DNA from: Pseudomonadota bacterium
Lineage (GTDB): Bacteria > Pseudomonadota > Gammaproteobacteria > Thiotrichales > Thiotrichaceae
Direction: 5' to 3'
Assembly: GCA_002747435.1 (NCBI GenBank)
Contig: PDPH01000047.1
Span: 1-64,000, forward strand
DNA length: 64,000 nt
This document shows positions 53,226-64,000 of this stretch, one piece after another. Every line of letters begins with the position of its first letter. Position 1 is the first letter of the stretch. The notes under the pieces are model-generated. The model made no database searches and was not told the origin of the DNA. It saw only the letters and a program-made list of their open reading frames with translations. Both the position numbers and the translations under genes were made by a program.

Positions 53226-54598
53226 TAGTTCAATAACCGCATAAAGTCGTTGTACAAGGCCAGAACCATAATGCTAGCCACAATCGCCATACCAAAGCGC
53301 AAGCCAAACGCTTCGGCTCTGGCTGAAACGGGGCTGCCCTTTACGATTTCGATAAAATAATACAGCAAATGCCCACCATCCAGCATGGGAATGGGTAGCA
53401 AATTCAAAATACCCAAACTCAAGCTAACAACGGCAAGAAAACTCAAATAATAGGGCAAACCAGCTACGGCTGTCTCGCCAGAAAATCGCGCAATGGTAAT
53501 GGGACCACTAATATTTTTCAGTGATACCTCACCAACCAGCATGCGCCCCATTAGCTTGAGGGTTAATACTGAGGTCTGCCACGTTTTCTTAACACCTAGT
53601 ACCAGCGAATCAATTGGACCGAAGTATTGAGTAAACTCCATTTTTTCACGCCACTCAGCCGGTAAATCCACACCAATATGTGCACCAATCCGCCCAATGA
53701 TTTCACCCTTTTCAGTGTGCGTGGCAGGTGTCAAATGAATCGTAGTAATACCGGAGCTGCGTTGTACTTGTATTTCAAGCGTTTGCCCTACGTTGTCACG
53801 TATATAATCAACAAAATCCTTGGGATTAGCTGGTTTTTTACCATCCAAGCTCAATACTTTGTCACCGGCTAATAGACCCGCTTGCGCCGCAGGAGAATTA
53901 TCTTCCAAAGCAGCAATCAGTACATCTAATTCAGGCGACCAAAAACCCAAACCAGATTTAGCCAGAAAATCACCTTCGTCTTTTAATAAGGCTTGCTGAC
54001 TCAGATCAAGCGTCAACTGTTTTTGTTGCCCTGCTTGGGTTTGCACTGTAACCTGCAAAACAGGATTATTCAGATACTCGTCCAGCAATAACATTCTGGC
54101 CTCTTCCCAAGAAGCCACTGCCTGATCATTGATTGCGGTAATTTTGTCACCAGCGGCAAAACCAGCCACCGCAGCCGGTGAGTTTGCCTGCGCCTCAACC
54201 AATGGCGTCATCGCTGGATTGCCTGTCATAAAAGTCAAGGCATACAGCAAAATAGCCAAGATGAAATTAGCCACTGGACCGGCAACTACAATAGCCATAC
54301 GTTTCCATACTGACTGACGGTTAAAAGCCAAATGCACCTGATCTTCTGGCACATCACCTTCACGTTCATCCAGCATTTTGACATAGCCACCCAGCGGCAA
54401 TGCAGCTACCACATATTCTGTTTGATCTTTTTGAGAAACCCGCATCCATAATGGCTTACCAAAGCCAACTGAAAATCGCAACACTTTGACACCCAGCTTA
54501 CGTGCCACCCAAAAGTGGCCGAATTCATGCACCGTGACCAGTATGCCAATCGTGACTAAAAAAACGGGTAGAATGACCAGCAAGTTGTTTATATTCAT
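53225..54598 (-). CDS. rseP: Intramembrane zinc metalloprotease RseP
   Basis: 457 aa. Site-2 protease that cleaves RseA in the sigma-E envelope stress response. Zinc motif HEFGH near residue 24, second metal-binding motif in [14 protein letters not shown], and two PDZ domains between (about residues 115-305, [21 protein letters not shown] and [14 protein letters not shown]). About four transmembrane helices. ATG overlaps the dxr stop by 4 nt. Directly upstream of bamA, its stress-linked partner. Confidence 0.96.
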   Translation of the reverse strand: MNINNLLVILPVFLVTIGILVTVHEFGHFWVARKLGVKVLRFSVGFGKPLWMRVSQKDQTEYVVAALPLGGYVKMLDEREGDVPEDQVHLAFNRQSVWKRMAIVVAGPVANFILAILLYALTFMTGNPAMTPLVEAQANSPAAVAGFAAGDKITAINDQAVASWEEARMLLLDEYLNNPVLQVTVQTQAGQQKQLTLDLSQQALLKDEGDFLAKSGLGFWSPELDVLIAALEDNSPAAQAGLLAGDKVLSLDGKKPANPKDFVDYIRDNVGQTLEIQVQRSSGITTIHLTPATHTEKGEIIGRIGAHIGVDLPAEWREKMEFTQYFGPIDSLVLGVKKTWQTSVLTLKLMGRMLVGEVSLKNISGPITIARFSGETAVAGLPYYLSFLAVVSLSLGILNLLPIPMLDGGHLLYYFIEIVKGSPVSARAEAFGLRFGMAIVASIMVLALYNDFMRLLN

Positions 54599-55773
54599 AG
54601 CGCTTTTTTATTCTTTATCCACGATAATGCCGCCTGACGACTTGCCTCATCCTGAATAAGAATATCCTCTAATTGTTGGGGAGTTCCAGAATCAGCCCAT
54701 TGCATCACATGCTCAATCAACTGTGGAATATCCATAAAACCAATACTGCGTTTTAGAAAGGCTGCTACCGCAACTTCGTTGGCTGCATTCAAAGCTATGG
54801 TCGCAAAACCACCTGCGGCATGCGCCTCATAAGCCAGTTTTAAACAAGGGAAACGTTGCAAATCAGGCTTCTCAAAATCCAGCCGTGCCACAGCAAATAA
54901 ATCCAAGGGCTCTACCCCAGACACTAAACGTTGCGGCCAACCCAGTGCATAGGCAATCGGTGTTCGCATATCAGGATTCCCCAATTGTGCCAATACCGAA
55001 CCATCGTTATAAGCCACCATTGAATGAATCATACTTTGCGGATGTATAAGCACTTCAACCTGCTCAGGCACTAAAGCAAACAAGTAGCAAGCCTCAATGA
55101 CTTCTAGCCCCTTGTTCATAAGCGTAGCAGAGTCCACCGAAATCTTTTGTCCCATCACCCAATTAGGGTGCGTAACTGCCTGTTCTGGTGTGACTTTATA
55201 CAGCTCCTCAGTTGGATAGCAGCGAAATGGACCACCGGAAGCTGTCAACAAAATACGCTCTACCCCCTGATAACCACTAGGCGGTAAACATTGAAAAATA
55301 GCATTATGCTCACTGTCTATAGGCAATAGCTCAGCGCCGTTCTCACGCACAGCCTCCATGAATAATTGCCCAGACATGACCAAAGCTTCTTTATTGGCTA
55401 ACATCACTCGCTTGCCAGCACGCGCTGCCGCCAAAGAAGGCAATAAACCTGCCGCCCCCACAATAGCCGCCATGACATAATCAGCTTCACAATGTGCTGC
55501 AACTTGTTCCAAAGCCGACTGACCTGCTAATACTTCAGTATGACTACCAGCCTGCTTTAACTGCCAAGCTAATTCCCGCGCCGCAATCTCATCCACCATC
55601 ACTGCGTAACGGGGAGCAAACTGTAGGCATTGCGCCAATAAGCGCTGCACATTGCGCCGAGCTGTCAGAGCAAACACCGCAAAGCGCTCAGGATGACGTG
55701 CTATAACATCCAGCGTACTCACACCAATACTGCCGGTCGAGCCAAGAATCGTGATATGAATGCGGGTATTCAC
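54595..55773 (-). CDS. dxr: 1-deoxy-D-xylulose-5-phosphate reductoisomerase
   Basis: 392 aa. Second step of the MEP isoprenoid pathway. NADPH motif [16 protein letters not shown]; the metal and substrate motifs [19 protein letters not shown] and [14 protein letters not shown] are complete. The GTG at 55773 overlaps the cdsA stop as GTGA, a typical coupled start and the right N-terminus for the family; the ATG at 55797 would add 8 residues and overlap cdsA by 28 nt. Confidence 0.96.
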   Translation of the reverse strand: MNTRIHITILGSTGSIGVSTLDVIARHPERFAVFALTARRNVQRLLAQCLQFAPRYAVMVDEIAARELAWQLKQAGSHTEVLAGQSALEQVAAHCEADYVMAAIVGAAGLLPSLAAARAGKRVMLANKEALVMSGQLFMEAVRENGAELLPIDSEHNAIFQCLPPSGYQGVERILLTASGGPFRCYPTEELYKVTPEQAVTHPNWVMGQKISVDSATLMNKGLEVIEACYLFALVPEQVEVLIHPQSMIHSMVAYNDGSVLAQLGNPDMRTPIAYALGWPQRLVSGVEPLDLFAVARLDFEKPDLQRFPCLKLAYEAHAAGGFATIALNAANEVAVAAFLKRSIGFMDIPQLIEHVMQWADSGTPQQLEDILIQDEASRQAALSWIKNKKAL

Positions 55774-56588
55774 GCCTGTGTCATCCGATAAGCCCAATAC
55801 AAACCCAGCGTAAAAACTGGCAGAGCCGCGACTAGGCCATCAATGCGATCCAACACGCCACCATGCCCAGGCAACAGCTTTCCACTGTCTTTAGCACCAG
55901 CTTGTCGTTTCACCATGCTTTCAAACAAATCACCCGATATTGAAATCAACACAGCCAGCATAGAAAAAAATACAAAAATCAGACCTTGAGCGACAGAATG
56001 CGTACTGAGCGCAGCACCCACACAAGCCCATACAAGGGTCAGTAACAACCCGCCCAGAGCACCTTCCCAAGTTTTTCCCGGACTTAACTCAGGTGCTAGC
56101 TTATGCTTGCCAAAGCGCTTCCCTGCAAAATAAGCACCGATATCAGCAAAAGCAATCAAACTAATCACATAAAAAACAGAAATAAAGTTGAAAGCATGCA
56201 AATACACCAAGGCATACCAAGCAGGAATCAACACCCAATAGCCAATGAAACGTAAAAGCCAAGGGTGTTTTTTATAAAAATTGGTTTGTGCCTTATAAAG
56301 AAACAATAAACTTAGAATAAATCCCCAGATCAATACACTTAACAACAGCAACGGTAATATCAACCAATCAATCCACAACAGTAGCTCGCTTAAAGCCAAT
56401 CCCAATAATACCCATGCCCCACGTTGCTCCCAATCATGTACACCCGTTAAGCCGAACCATTCCCATAAACCAAAACCTACAATAAACACGAGTGATAATT
56501 GTGCAAAACCAGTAGTGGGTAGAAAGTAAATGGCCGAGGCTACCGATACCGCCAAAATAAGCCCCGTAATGACACGTTGTTTAAGCAT
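55770..56588 (-). CDS. cdsA: Phosphatidate cytidylyltransferase
   Basis: 272 aa. Makes CDP-diacylglycerol from phosphatidate and CTP in the inner membrane. Eight or so hydrophobic helices and the C-terminal signature [17 protein letters not shown] followed by VLDRIDG. Earlier [12 protein letters not shown] also matches. It overlaps uppS by 8 nt and dxr by 4 nt. Confidence 0.96.
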   Translation of the reverse strand: MLKQRVITGLILAVSVASAIYFLPTTGFAQLSLVFIVGFGLWEWFGLTGVHDWEQRGAWVLLGLALSELLLWIDWLILPLLLLSVLIWGFILSLLFLYKAQTNFYKKHPWLLRFIGYWVLIPAWYALVYLHAFNFISVFYVISLIAFADIGAYFAGKRFGKHKLAPELSPGKTWEGALGGLLLTLVWACVGAALSTHSVAQGLIFVFFSMLAVLISISGDLFESMVKRQAGAKDSGKLLPGHGGVLDRIDGLVAALPVFTLGLYWAYRMTQA

Positions 56589-57357
56589 GCTTTCCTCGAT
56601 GAGCGGCCTGTAATTGCTCGGTCGTCATACCAAAGCGTCGTTGACGACTGGCAAACGAATCAAAAGCAGCGTACAGACTGTTTTCATTAAACTCTGGCCA
56701 TAACTCATCAGTAAAATACAGCTCGGAATAAGCCAACTGCCACAGCAAAAAATTACTAATACGCTGTTCGCCTCCCGTGCGAATAAACAAGTCAGGCTCT
56801 GGCTGATTGGCTGTCGATAAACAAGCCTCTAATAAAGGCTCATTCAAGTCACTAGAACGCAACTTGCCTTGCTCCACTCGTGCAGCCAGTTGGCGGCAAG
56901 CCTGTAAAATATCCCAACGCCCACCATAATTGGCTGCGATCATTAAACACAAACCATCACAGTGACGGGTTTGCTCTTCCACCCATGCAATCTTCTGACG
57001 CAAGCCTGCTGAAAATGCACGGCGATCACCAATAAAGCGCATACACACATTATGACGCAACAAGCCATCTGTTTCCTTTTCCAGCACTGTCATAAACAAG
57101 GACATCAGCCCATTAACTTCATCCTCTGGACGCTTCCAGTTCTCACTACTGAACGCAAACAGCGTCAAACATTCCACACCCGCTTTGCTACAAGCCCGAA
57201 TAACCTTGCGTGCAGCCTCCACACCCTTGCGGTGTCCAAACAAACGGGGCAACAACCGAGCCTTAGCCCAACGGCCATTGCCATCCATTACAATAGCGAC
57301 ATGTCTAGGTATGCCTTCATGCCTGACCTGCATATTGTCATTTTCAACCATAACCAT
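56581..57357 (-). CDS. uppS: Undecaprenyl diphosphate synthase
   Basis: 258 aa. Builds C55-PP for peptidoglycan and lipopolysaccharide. The cis-prenyltransferase signature VAIVMDGNGRWAKAR, FAFSSENWKRP and DLFIRTGGEQRISNFLLWQLAY segments are present. The ATG at 57357 lacks a clear ribosome site; 57351 is the main alternative. Upstream is frr (30-nt gap). Confidence 0.96.
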   Translation of the reverse strand: MVMVENDNMQVRHEGIPRHVAIVMDGNGRWAKARLLPRLFGHRKGVEAARKVIRACSKAGVECLTLFAFSSENWKRPEDEVNGLMSLFMTVLEKETDGLLRHNVCMRFIGDRRAFSAGLRQKIAWVEEQTRHCDGLCLMIAANYGGRWDILQACRQLAARVEQGKLRSSDLNEPLLEACLSTANQPEPDLFIRTGGEQRISNFLLWQLAYSELYFTDELWPEFNENSLYAAFDSFASRQRRFGMTTEQLQAAHRGKHA

Positions 57358-57387
57358 CGCTATCTAGGCTCCTACAGGCAGCCAAAC

Positions 57388-57945
57388 TTAAATCGCCATT
57401 AAATCTTTTTCTTTCTGTTCGAGAACAGTATCCACTTCCTTAACATACTTGTCAGTTAATTTTTGCACGGTGTCCTCAGCACGATGCAATTCGTCTTCAG
57501 AAATTTCCTTTTCCTTTTCCAAGGTTTTCAGATCATTATTTGCATCACGGCGAATATTGCGTATGGCTACTTTTGCGCCTTCACCTTCACCGCGCACTAC
57601 TTTGACCAAATCACGACGGCGCTCTTCCGTCAACGGTGGCACAGGTATACGAATAACCGTACCCGCTGTCGCTGGATTCAAACCTAAATCAGAATTCATA
57701 ATGGCCTTTTCCACGGCCTTGACCATTTCCTTATCCCACAAACTAATACTCAAAGTACGGGCATCTTCGGTAGCTACATTGCCAACCTGATTCAAAGGCG
57801 TAGCCGAACCATAGTAATCAACAGTCACATGATCCAACAGGCTAGGATGAGCACGTCCGGTACGAACTTTAGTCAGATCTGTTTTCAGCGCTTCAACGCT
57901 TTTCTTCATGCGATTTTCCGCATCTTTTAAAATATCATTAATCAT
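57388..57945 (-). CDS. frr: Ribosome recycling factor
   Basis: 185 aa, exact family length. Splits post-termination ribosomes with EF-G. Typical three-helix bundle: [22 protein letters not shown] at the N-terminus (shown short) and [21 protein letters not shown] at the C-terminus. Follows pyrH by 6 nt as in E. coli. Confidence 0.97.
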   Translation of the reverse strand: MINDILKDAENRMKKSVEALKTDLTKVRTGRAHPSLLDHVTVDYYGSATPLNQVGNVATEDARTLSISLWDKEMVKAVEKAIMNSDLGLNPATAGTVIRIPVPPLTEERRRDLVKVVRGEGEGAKVAIRNIRRDANNDLKTLEKEKEISEDELHRAEDTVQKLTDKYVKEVDTVLEQKEKDLMAI

Positions 57946-57951
57946 TATTTA

Positions 57952-58665
57952 TCAAACCTCTACCAGCGTGCCAACAGATTCGCCTTGCACAATGGCATGC
58001 AATGCACCTGCGGCAAACATATCAAACACCCGCAATGGCATACCATTATCACGGCATAACACCATTGCAGTTAAATCCATAACACCGAGTTGCTGAGCAA
58101 TAGCCTCATTAAAGCTTAAACGCTCATAACGACGCGCGGCAGGATGCTTCTGAGGATCAGCATCATAAATACCATCTACCTTAGTCGCCTTGAGCAATAA
58201 ATCCGCTTGTAACTCCACTGCTCGCAAGCTAGCGGCTGTGTCAGTCGTAAAAAAAGGATTCCCCGTACCCGCAGCACAAATCACGCTATGCCCAGCCTCT
58301 AAATAGTACCGTGCTCGATGGGCAGAATAAGGCTCGCCAATTTGACCAATAGCCAAAGCAGGCATGACATGACAACGCCCACCCAAGCTTTCCAGCATAT
58401 CCTGCATGACTAGCGCATTCATTACCGTAGCCAGCATCCCCATCTGATCACCACGCACCCGATCCATACCCGCAGCAGCGAGGCCAGCACCACGAAACAG
58501 ATTACCACCGCCAATCACCAATGCCACTTGAACGCCTTGCGACTGAAGTTCCAAGACTTCTTCAGCAACACGGCGCAGAATGACAGGATCAATACCGCCT
58601 TCCTGCTGCCCCATTAAAGCTTCACCGCTAAGCTTGAGCAGAATTCTTTTTAAGGTCAGCGCCAT
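57952..58665 (-). CDS. pyrH: Uridylate kinase
   Basis: 237 aa. Phosphorylates UMP to UDP; hexameric amino-acid-kinase fold. [16 protein letters not shown] and [17 protein letters not shown] motifs are all visible. Lies between tsf and frr in the conserved rpsB-tsf-pyrH-frr order. A terminator between tsf and pyrH suggests a separate promoter for pyrH. Confidence 0.98.
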   Translation of the reverse strand: MALTLKRILLKLSGEALMGQQEGGIDPVILRRVAEEVLELQSQGVQVALVIGGGNLFRGAGLAAAGMDRVRGDQMGMLATVMNALVMQDMLESLGGRCHVMPALAIGQIGEPYSAHRARYYLEAGHSVICAAGTGNPFFTTDTAASLRAVELQADLLLKATKVDGIYDADPQKHPAARRYERLSFNEAIAQQLGVMDLTAMVLCRDNGMPLRVFDMFAAGALHAIVQGESVGTLVEV

Positions 58666-58715
58666 ACCATTACTCCTGGCTGTAAAATGTGAGGTACTTT
58701 ATACAGATGAAAAGA

Positions 58716-58741
58716 AAAAGGGGCAACCTGTGCCCCCTTTT
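58716..58741 (-). terminator. Rho-independent terminator after tsf
   Basis: Minus strand: AAAAGGGGGCA, loop CAGGT, TGCCCCTTTTTCTTTT. Located about 20 nt after the tsf stop. pyrH starts 51 nt further on, so it probably has its own promoter or relies on read-through. Confidence 0.7.
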
Positions 58742-58761
58742 CTGATAAACAGCAAAGTGGA

Positions 58762-59646
58762 TTAACCTGCCTGTCTGGCTTGAGCAGCCACTTCCTCGGC
58801 AAAGTTTTCCTGCTTCTTCTCAATACCTTCACCAACTTCCAAACGGGTGAAGCTAACGACAGAAGCCTTATTAGACTTGAGCAAATCGCCAACTGACTGA
58901 TCAGGGTTCTTAACAAAAGGCTGACCGACCAGCGTAATTTCACCCAAATACTTGCGCATACGCCCTTCTACCATTTTCTCAGCGATGTCGCGCGGCTTGC
59001 CACTTTGCATAGCAATATCAATTTGGATTTCACGCTCTTTCTCAACCACACCGGCTGGCACACCTGATTCATCGACACAGACAGGACGGCTAGCCGCAAT
59101 GTGCATGGCAATGTCCTTGCCCATAGTTTGGTCACCACCCTGATGAACCACAGCCACGCCAATGCGTGAGCCATGCTGGTATGTCGAAATTTGACCGTCG
59201 CCAGCATCAACACGCTCAAAGCGGCGCACCTGGATATTTTCACCAATCTTAGCGATTAAAGCCTTACGCGCCTCTTCAACGCTCTGACCATCCGCCAAGC
59301 TCAAAGCAGCCACTTCATCCATAGACTGAACATTGCTATCCAGAATAGCTTGCGCAACCGCATCAGCAAAGCGGGTGAAATTGTCATCTTTTGCCACAAA
59401 GTCAGTTTCACTATTGACTTCGACCATAGCAGCATGGTGAGCATCAGCAGGCATAGCGATCACGACACGACCCTCAGCCGCGATACGTCCTGCTTTTTTG
59501 TCCGCCTTGGCAGCACCAGATTTACGCATGATGTCAATAGCGGCATCCATGTCACCATTCGCTTCAGCCAAGGCTTTCTTGCAATCCATCATCCCAGCGC
59601 CAGTACGCTCGCGTAGCTCCTTTACCATTGCAGCAGTAATTGCCAT
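58762..59646 (-). CDS. tsf: Elongation factor Ts
   Basis: 294 aa. Nucleotide exchange factor for EF-Tu. N-terminal UBA domain ([19 protein letters not shown]) and the TDFVAKDD signature near residue 80 are standard. Follows rpsB by 35 nt on the same strand. Confidence 0.98.
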   Translation of the reverse strand: MAITAAMVKELRERTGAGMMDCKKALAEANGDMDAAIDIMRKSGAAKADKKAGRIAAEGRVVIAMPADAHHAAMVEVNSETDFVAKDDNFTRFADAVAQAILDSNVQSMDEVAALSLADGQSVEEARKALIAKIGENIQVRRFERVDAGDGQISTYQHGSRIGVAVVHQGGDQTMGKDIAMHIAASRPVCVDESGVPAGVVEKEREIQIDIAMQSGKPRDIAEKMVEGRMRKYLGEITLVGQPFVKNPDQSVGDLLKSNKASVVSFTRLEVGEGIEKKQENFAEEVAAQARQAG

Positions 59647-59681
59647 CGTTTTAAACTCCTCAATTCTTTACATTACGCCGA

Positions 59682-60485
59682 TCAGGCAGATTTGCTTTCA
59701 GCTTCCGTTTCAGCGCCATTATCCGCTTTATCCTGTTTATCATGTACAGCTACAGTCGCTTTCTGCTCTACTGCCTCTGGTTCGTCAACAACAGGAATCG
59801 CTGCTGAAGTATGACCTTCGCGCACAGCATCAGAAGCAGCCGTCAGGTACAAATGAATAGCGCGAATAGCGTCATCATTACCCGGGATAATGTAATCAAT
59901 ATTGGTCAATGGGTTATTGGTATCCACAACCCCAATCACAGGAATACCCAGCTTTTTAGCTTCTTGTACTGCGATTTTTTCATAACCCACATCAATAACA
60001 AACAGAGCATCAGGCAAACCTTTCATCTCTTTAATACCGCCCAAACTGCGCTCTAGTTTCTCTTGTTCACGCTTGAGCATCAGCACTTCTTTCTTATTGA
60101 GGCGCTCCAAGGAACCATCTTCGCCCATTTTTTCCAATTCTTTCAGGCGACGGATCGACTGCTTGACCGTTTTAAAATTGGTCAACATACCACCTAACCA
60201 ACGGTGATCAACATAAGGCATTTTGCACGCCAGAGCAGCCTCACGCACTGCCTCACGAGCAGAACGCTTAGTACCAACAAACAACACTTTACCGCCACGG
60301 GAAGCCAACTTGCCAACAAAGTTCATGGCATCATTGAACATAGGTAAAGTTTGTTCGAGGTTAATAATATGGATTTTATTACGCTCGCCAAAAATGTACG
60401 GAGCCATTTTCGGATTCCAGTAACGCGTTTGGTGACCAAAGTGGACACCCGCTTCCAGCATCTGACGCATGGTAACTTTAGGCAT
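59682..60485 (-). CDS. rpsB: 30S ribosomal protein S2
   Basis: 267 aa. N-terminus [19 protein letters not shown] and [13 protein letters not shown] are family-typical; the C-terminus is an acidic extension rich in Ala/Glu/Asp, common in this class. The ATG at 60485 (AGGAGA upstream) is preferred over the 60518 candidate. First gene of the rpsB-tsf unit. Confidence 0.98.
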   Translation of the reverse strand: MPKVTMRQMLEAGVHFGHQTRYWNPKMAPYIFGERNKIHIINLEQTLPMFNDAMNFVGKLASRGGKVLFVGTKRSAREAVREAALACKMPYVDHRWLGGMLTNFKTVKQSIRRLKELEKMGEDGSLERLNKKEVLMLKREQEKLERSLGGIKEMKGLPDALFVIDVGYEKIAVQEAKKLGIPVIGVVDTNNPLTNIDYIIPGNDDAIRAIHLYLTAASDAVREGHTSAAIPVVDEPEAVEQKATVAVHDKQDKADNGAETEAESKSA

Positions 60486-60673
60486 GATAATCTCCTGATT
60501 CGGGTTACGCCTCCACACACCCCAGCTTGCGACCCGACGGCTTTCCCAAAACGCCGAGCACCCCGCACACTGTGACGGTGTATGTGTGAAATAAATAAAA
60601 CAATCTTGTTTGCCAAATTGGCGTGCGCTTTATAACATGAATCGCTTTTTAGTGCTACCCGAAAGGTTAATCG
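60486..60673. promoter_or_regulatory. Divergent rpsB / map control region
   Basis: 188 bp holding promoters for both directions. The rpsB leader (minus) is GC-rich and contains a CACAC/GTGTG inverted repeat around 60567-60589 and a later pyrimidine-rich segment. rpsB leaders in gammaproteobacteria carry a structured autoregulatory RNA; I cannot confirm it here. Confidence 0.3.
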
Positions 60674-61489
60674 ATGGCAATTGAGATAAAAACTCCCGAA
60701 GATATTGAAAAAATGCGCATAGCCGGACGTTTGGCGGCCGATGTGTTAGACATGATCGGTGAGCATGTCAAACATGGGGTAACAACCAACGAACTCAATC
60801 AAATTTGCCACGACTATATTGTCAATGTGCAAAAGGCCATTCCTGCCCCTTTAGGGTATGGTAATCCCCCCTTTCCCAAGTCGATTTGTACATCCGTCAA
60901 TCAACAAGTGTGCCACGGCATCCCCAGCGAAAAAGTCTTGAAAAAAGGTGATGCACTGAATATTGATATTACCGTCATTAAAGACGGTTATCACGGCGAC
61001 ACCAGTAAAATGTTCCATGTAGGACAAGCAAGCATACCCGCGCAACGACTCGCCAACGTTACCCAAGAATGTATGTATCTGGGCATACTACAAGTCAAGC
61101 CCGGTGCTACCTTAGGCGATATTGGTTATGCCATTCAGCAACATGCCGAAAGCAATCGTTTTTCTGTAGTACGGGAGTTTTGCGGACACGGCATTGGCAC
61201 ACGCTTCCATGAGGAACCACAAGTACTGCATTACGGTAAACGCGGTGATGGTTTAGTACTAGAGGCCGGTATGATTTTTACGATAGAACCAATGATCAAT
61301 CTAGGCAAAAAAGCCATTAAAATCCTACCCGATCGCTGGACGGCCGTCACCAAAGATCACAAGCTGTCAGCGCAGTGGGAGCATACGATCTTGGTGACTG
61401 ACACAGGTTTTGAAGTATTAACCCTGCGCGCCGAAGAAGCAGGCTGGGAAGACAGGATATACAACAAGCTACTGCAAAAAGCATCCTGA
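60674..61489 (+). CDS. map: Type I methionine aminopeptidase
   Basis: 271 aa. Removes the N-terminal Met from nascent proteins. Metal ligands are visible: Asp in NIDITVIKDGYHGD, His in EFCGHGIGTRFHEEP, Glu in FTIEPMINLG and Glu in SAQWEHTILVT. Divergent from rpsB and followed by glnD 8 nt later, as in E. coli and relatives. Confidence 0.97.
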   Translation: MAIEIKTPEDIEKMRIAGRLAADVLDMIGEHVKHGVTTNELNQICHDYIVNVQKAIPAPLGYGNPPFPKSICTSVNQQVCHGIPSEKVLKKGDALNIDITVIKDGYHGDTSKMFHVGQASIPAQRLANVTQECMYLGILQVKPGATLGDIGYAIQQHAESNRFSVVREFCGHGIGTRFHEEPQVLHYGKRGDGLVLEAGMIFTIEPMINLGKKAIKILPDRWTAVTKDHKLSAQWEHTILVTDTGFEVLTLRAEEAGWEDRIYNKLLQKAS

Positions 61490-61497
61490 GAGCTGTA

Positions 61498-64000
61498 ATG
61501 ATCAACACTGATACGCGCTTCAACCCTTTACTGGACTATTACCAAGCGTTCAAAGCCAGTGATCCAGCCCAGTCAAGCGACTATGCCAAACTACTGCACA
61601 CTGCACGCGAGCAATTACAGCAGTTTTTTGAGAAAGGCTTTCCGGTTCACACTTTGCTGTACCACCATACCGCCTTGATTGATGCCCTTTTGCAGGATCT
61701 ATGGCAACAATCAGGCTTTTCTCCTACGATGGCCTCTTTAATTGCGGTTGGTGGCTATGGGCGACGCGAATTGCACCCAGCGTCTGACATAGACCTTATG
61801 ATTTTGCTCAGCCATGAGCCTTCGCAAACTGAGTGTGAGCGCATTTCAGACTTTCTGACTTTTCTCTGGGATATGGGCTTGGAAGTCGGGCATAGCGTCC
61901 GCACGCTCGACGAGTGTTTGGAAACGGCTAAAAGTGATCTAACCGTGATTACCAATCTGATTGAAGCTCGCTGGCTGTGTGGTCATCGTGAGCTTTATAT
62001 GTGCATGCGCAGGGGTATCAGCCCCCAAAATATGTGGAGTAGCCGCGAATTCTTTCTAGCAAAACTAGAAGAGCAGGAAAACCGCTATAAAAAATTTGGC
62101 GACACAGCCTACCGCGTCGAACCCAATCTGAAAGAAGGTCGTGGCGGTTTGCGCGATATTCATATGATTAGCTGGATTATTGAGCGTGAATATGGGCAGC
62201 TTTCATTATTTGAATTGCATGAGCATCATTTATTAGAGCAAGGTGAATACAAATGTTTACGCGAAGGACGCGACTTTTTGTGGCGCATTCGCTTTATTCT
62301 GCACAATTTAACCGGGCGCAAAGAAGACCGTTTATTGTTTGACTACCAACACACACTAGCCAAAAGCTTTGGCTATAACGCCCCCAACCGTAATGATGCG
62401 GTAGAGGCTTTTATGCAGCGTTACTATAAAACGATTACCGAACTAGAACGCTTAAACGATGTATTGCTGGGCGTGTTACGGGGTCGCCTAGTACCTTCGC
62501 AACAATGCCATCCGATTATGGTAGGTGAATGGTATCAAAAACGTGGTAATTTATTGGCGGTCAACTCGCGTGACACTTTTACACTCTACCCGACGGCACT
62601 GCTGGAAATCTTTTTAATCTTACAAACCATGCCAGATGTTCATTGTCTTGCGCCAGAAACCATTCGTCTAATGCGCAGCCATTTGCACCGCATTGACTCA
62701 GGCTTCCGTCAACAAGCTTGGCACAGACAAATTTTCATGCAAATTTTGCGGCAACCCAGTGGTATTACCCATGTGCTGCGCCTGATGAATCGCTATGGGG
62801 TTCTAGCTGCTTACCTGCCAGCTTTTGCCAATATTGTTGGTCGCATGCAGTATGACCTCTTTCATGTTTATACCGTTGATGAACATACCTTAGTGGTGAT
62901 CAGCTATGTGCGTCGCTATAGTACTGAACGAGGTGCGCGTGAATTACCCGTGGGCGCTGAAATTTTCAAGAACCTGCCTAAGCCTGAATTATTGTACTTA
63001 GCTGCACTTTTTCACGATATAGCCAAAGGACGTCATGGCGACCACTCTGAACTGGGCGCAGTAGATGCTTATCATTTTGCCCGTGAACATGGTTTGAATC
63101 TGTACGATGCCTCACTCGTCGGCTGGCTGGTACAAAATCACTTGCTGATGAGTGTCACTGCGCAGCGCAAAGATATTAGCGACCCATTGGTGATTCATGA
63201 ATTTGCCAGTCAGGTGATTTCGCAAGCTCGGCTGGATTATCTGTTCCTACTCACTATGGCAGATATGAAAGGCACTAACCCCAAACTTTGGAATAGCTGG
63301 AAACAATCTCTGCTAAATGAACTTTATTTCAACACACGCCATTTGCTACGCAAACGCATCCCCTTTTCTGAAAAAAGTAATTATTTGCTGGAAAAAAAGC
63401 GTAGTGCCGCACTAGAACAATTGCGCGAAGAAGGCTTTGATGCCGCGCAGTGTCAGTCTTTATGGGAAAAACTGGGAGACGACTACCTGTTACAACATTC
63501 GGTCGAATCTATTTGCTGGCATGCTGAACATATTTTGACATCTTCTGAATGCACTATGCCGCTAGTACAACTACGCATCACTTCATCAGGCAGCAGCAAT
63601 GTCATCTTTATTTACAGCAAAGATCGACCAGATTTATTTACTCGCGTGGTATCTACTTTAGAACAGCTTAATTTGAATACAGTGCAGGCACGCATTGTTT
63701 CATTGGAAGACAGTATACACGACCTATACACCCTGCATATTCTCGGACCGGATAATACTTTAATTACCGAAGCGAGTGATCAGGCACATATTACTGAGGT
63801 CATACAGCGTAATTTGCAAGCAGACAAGCTCCGCCCCCGTCAGCACCGCCCACCACGAATATTACGTAATTTCGACGTACCCACGCGTATAAAATTCCGC
63901 CAGCAAGAAGATCGCGGCGTAACGTTGATGGAGGTGCAAACAGGTGATATGCCAGGCTTACTCTCCCGTATCGGTGAAGTATTAGATCAATTTGGCATTC
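61498..64000 (+). CDS. glnD: [Protein-PII] uridylyltransferase GlnD (3' truncated by window)
   Basis: 834 residues visible; the end lies beyond the window. Bifunctional nitrogen sensor that adds and removes UMP on PII. Nucleotidyltransferase motif GGYGRRELHPASDID at residues 85-99; HD uridylyl-removing domain with H506-D507 in LFHDIAKGRHGDH. Glutamine-sensing ACT domain from about 691 (SKDRPDLFTRVVS); a second ACT begins near 800 and is cut. The ATG at 61498 follows the map stop by 8 nt. Confidence 0.96.
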   Translation, partial: MINTDTRFNPLLDYYQAFKASDPAQSSDYAKLLHTAREQLQQFFEKGFPVHTLLYHHTALIDALLQDLWQQSGFSPTMASLIAVGGYGRRELHPASDIDLMILLSHEPSQTECERISDFLTFLWDMGLEVGHSVRTLDECLETAKSDLTVITNLIEARWLCGHRELYMCMRRGISPQNMWSSREFFLAKLEEQENRYKKFGDTAYRVEPNLKEGRGGLRDIHMISWIIEREYGQLSLFELHEHHLLEQGEYKCLREGRDFLWRIRFILHNLTGRKEDRLLFDYQHTLAKSFGYNAPNRNDAVEAFMQRYYKTITELERLNDVLLGVLRGRLVPSQQCHPIMVGEWYQKRGNLLAVNSRDTFTLYPTALLEIFLILQTMPDVHCLAPETIRLMRSHLHRIDSGFRQQAWHRQIFMQILRQPSGITHVLRLMNRYGVLAAYLPAFANIVGRMQYDLFHVYTVDEHTLVVISYVRRYSTERGARELPVGAEIFKNLPKPELLYLAALFHDIAKGRHGDHSELGAVDAYHFAREHGLNLYDASLVGWLVQNHLLMSVTAQRKDISDPLVIHEFASQVISQARLDYLFLLTMADMKGTNPKLWNSWKQSLLNELYFNTRHLLRKRIPFSEKSNYLLEKKRSAALEQLREEGFDAAQCQSLWEKLGDDYLLQHSVESICWHAEHILTSSECTMPLVQLRITSSGSSNVIFIYSKDRPDLFTRVVSTLEQLNLNTVQARIVSLEDSIHDLYTLHILGPDNTLITEASDQAHITEVIQRNLQADKLRPRQHRPPRILRNFDVPTRIKFRQQEDRGVTLMEVQTGDMPGLLSRIGEVLDQFGI

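Overview
The window is a 64 kb chromosomal segment from a gammaproteobacterium. It is most likely a sulfur-oxidising member of the Thiotrichales (Thiothrix/Leucothrix/Thiofilum-like). This rests on classic gammaproteobacterial gene orders (yafS-rnhA-dnaQ, tig-clpP-clpX-lon-hupB-ppiD, rpsB-tsf-pyrH-frr-uppS-cdsA-dxr-rseP-bamA-skp-lpxD-fabZ-lpxA-lpxB-rnhB, the Arg/His/Leu/Pro tRNA cluster beside tig), a dsr sulfur-oxidation operon, and a class III (phaC/phaE) polyhydroxyalkanoate system. The genus is inference; the class is well supported.

Layout. 1-5.2 kb: the end of a glycerol ABC importer (two permeases, a small DUF2160 membrane protein, a periplasmic binding protein), then glycerol kinase, with a 95-bp inverted-repeat element between them. 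5.2-6.1 kb: a radical SAM protein. 6.1-7.5 kb: the one clearly accessory and decaying island. It has an antitoxin-like ORF broken by a stop codon, a two-repeat CRISPR relic, an intact orphan csx16 gene, and the C-terminal stub of a DUF4143-type ATPase. 7.5-15.7 kb: DNA replication/repair genes (dnaQ, rnhA), a methyltransferase, a double-FHA protein, 5-formyl-THF cyclo-ligase, two unassigned envelope proteins, mtaB and ppiD. 15.7-23.2 kb: two tRNA-Asp, tRNA-Val, HU, Lon, ClpX, ClpP, trigger factor, then tRNA-Leu, -His, -Arg, -Pro. 23.2-28.7 kb: the PHA gene set phaC-phaE, phaA-phaB, phaR and a phasin, with palindromes that look like PhaR operators before the phasin and between phaE and phaA. 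29-33.2 kb: erpA, bactofilin, a coiled-coil membrane protein, a TlpA-like thioredoxin, hemJ, rppH and a HAD phosphatase. 33.2-36.7 kb: a small monooxygenase-fold protein and a two-gene unit of a helical protein with an OsmC-YcaO fusion. 36.7-43.3 kb: dsrEFH-C-MK-JOP on the minus strand. It lacks dsrAB at its head and dsrL between dsrK and dsrJ. 43.6-46.0 kb: an alpha/beta hydrolase, a secreted protein and a collagen-like repeat protein. 46.3-60.5 kb: the lipid A / outer-membrane assembly / isoprenoid / translation block. 60.7-64 kb: map and the 5' part of glnD, divergent from rpsB.

How the genes work together. Glycerol is imported and phosphorylated (glp genes). Surplus carbon is stored as PHA (phaABCE), with granules coated by phasin under PhaR control. 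Stored sulfur is mobilised through DsrEFH and DsrC to the DsrMKJOP membrane complex. The rest is housekeeping: proteostasis, envelope biogenesis, translation and nitrogen sensing.

Nothing in the window is a clearly intact, wholly new system. The parts most worth following are the csx16/CRISPR relic, the helical-protein + OsmC-YcaO unit, the dsr operon without dsrAB/dsrL, and the collagen-like protein carrying a dockerin-type calcium loop and Asn-Pro repeats.
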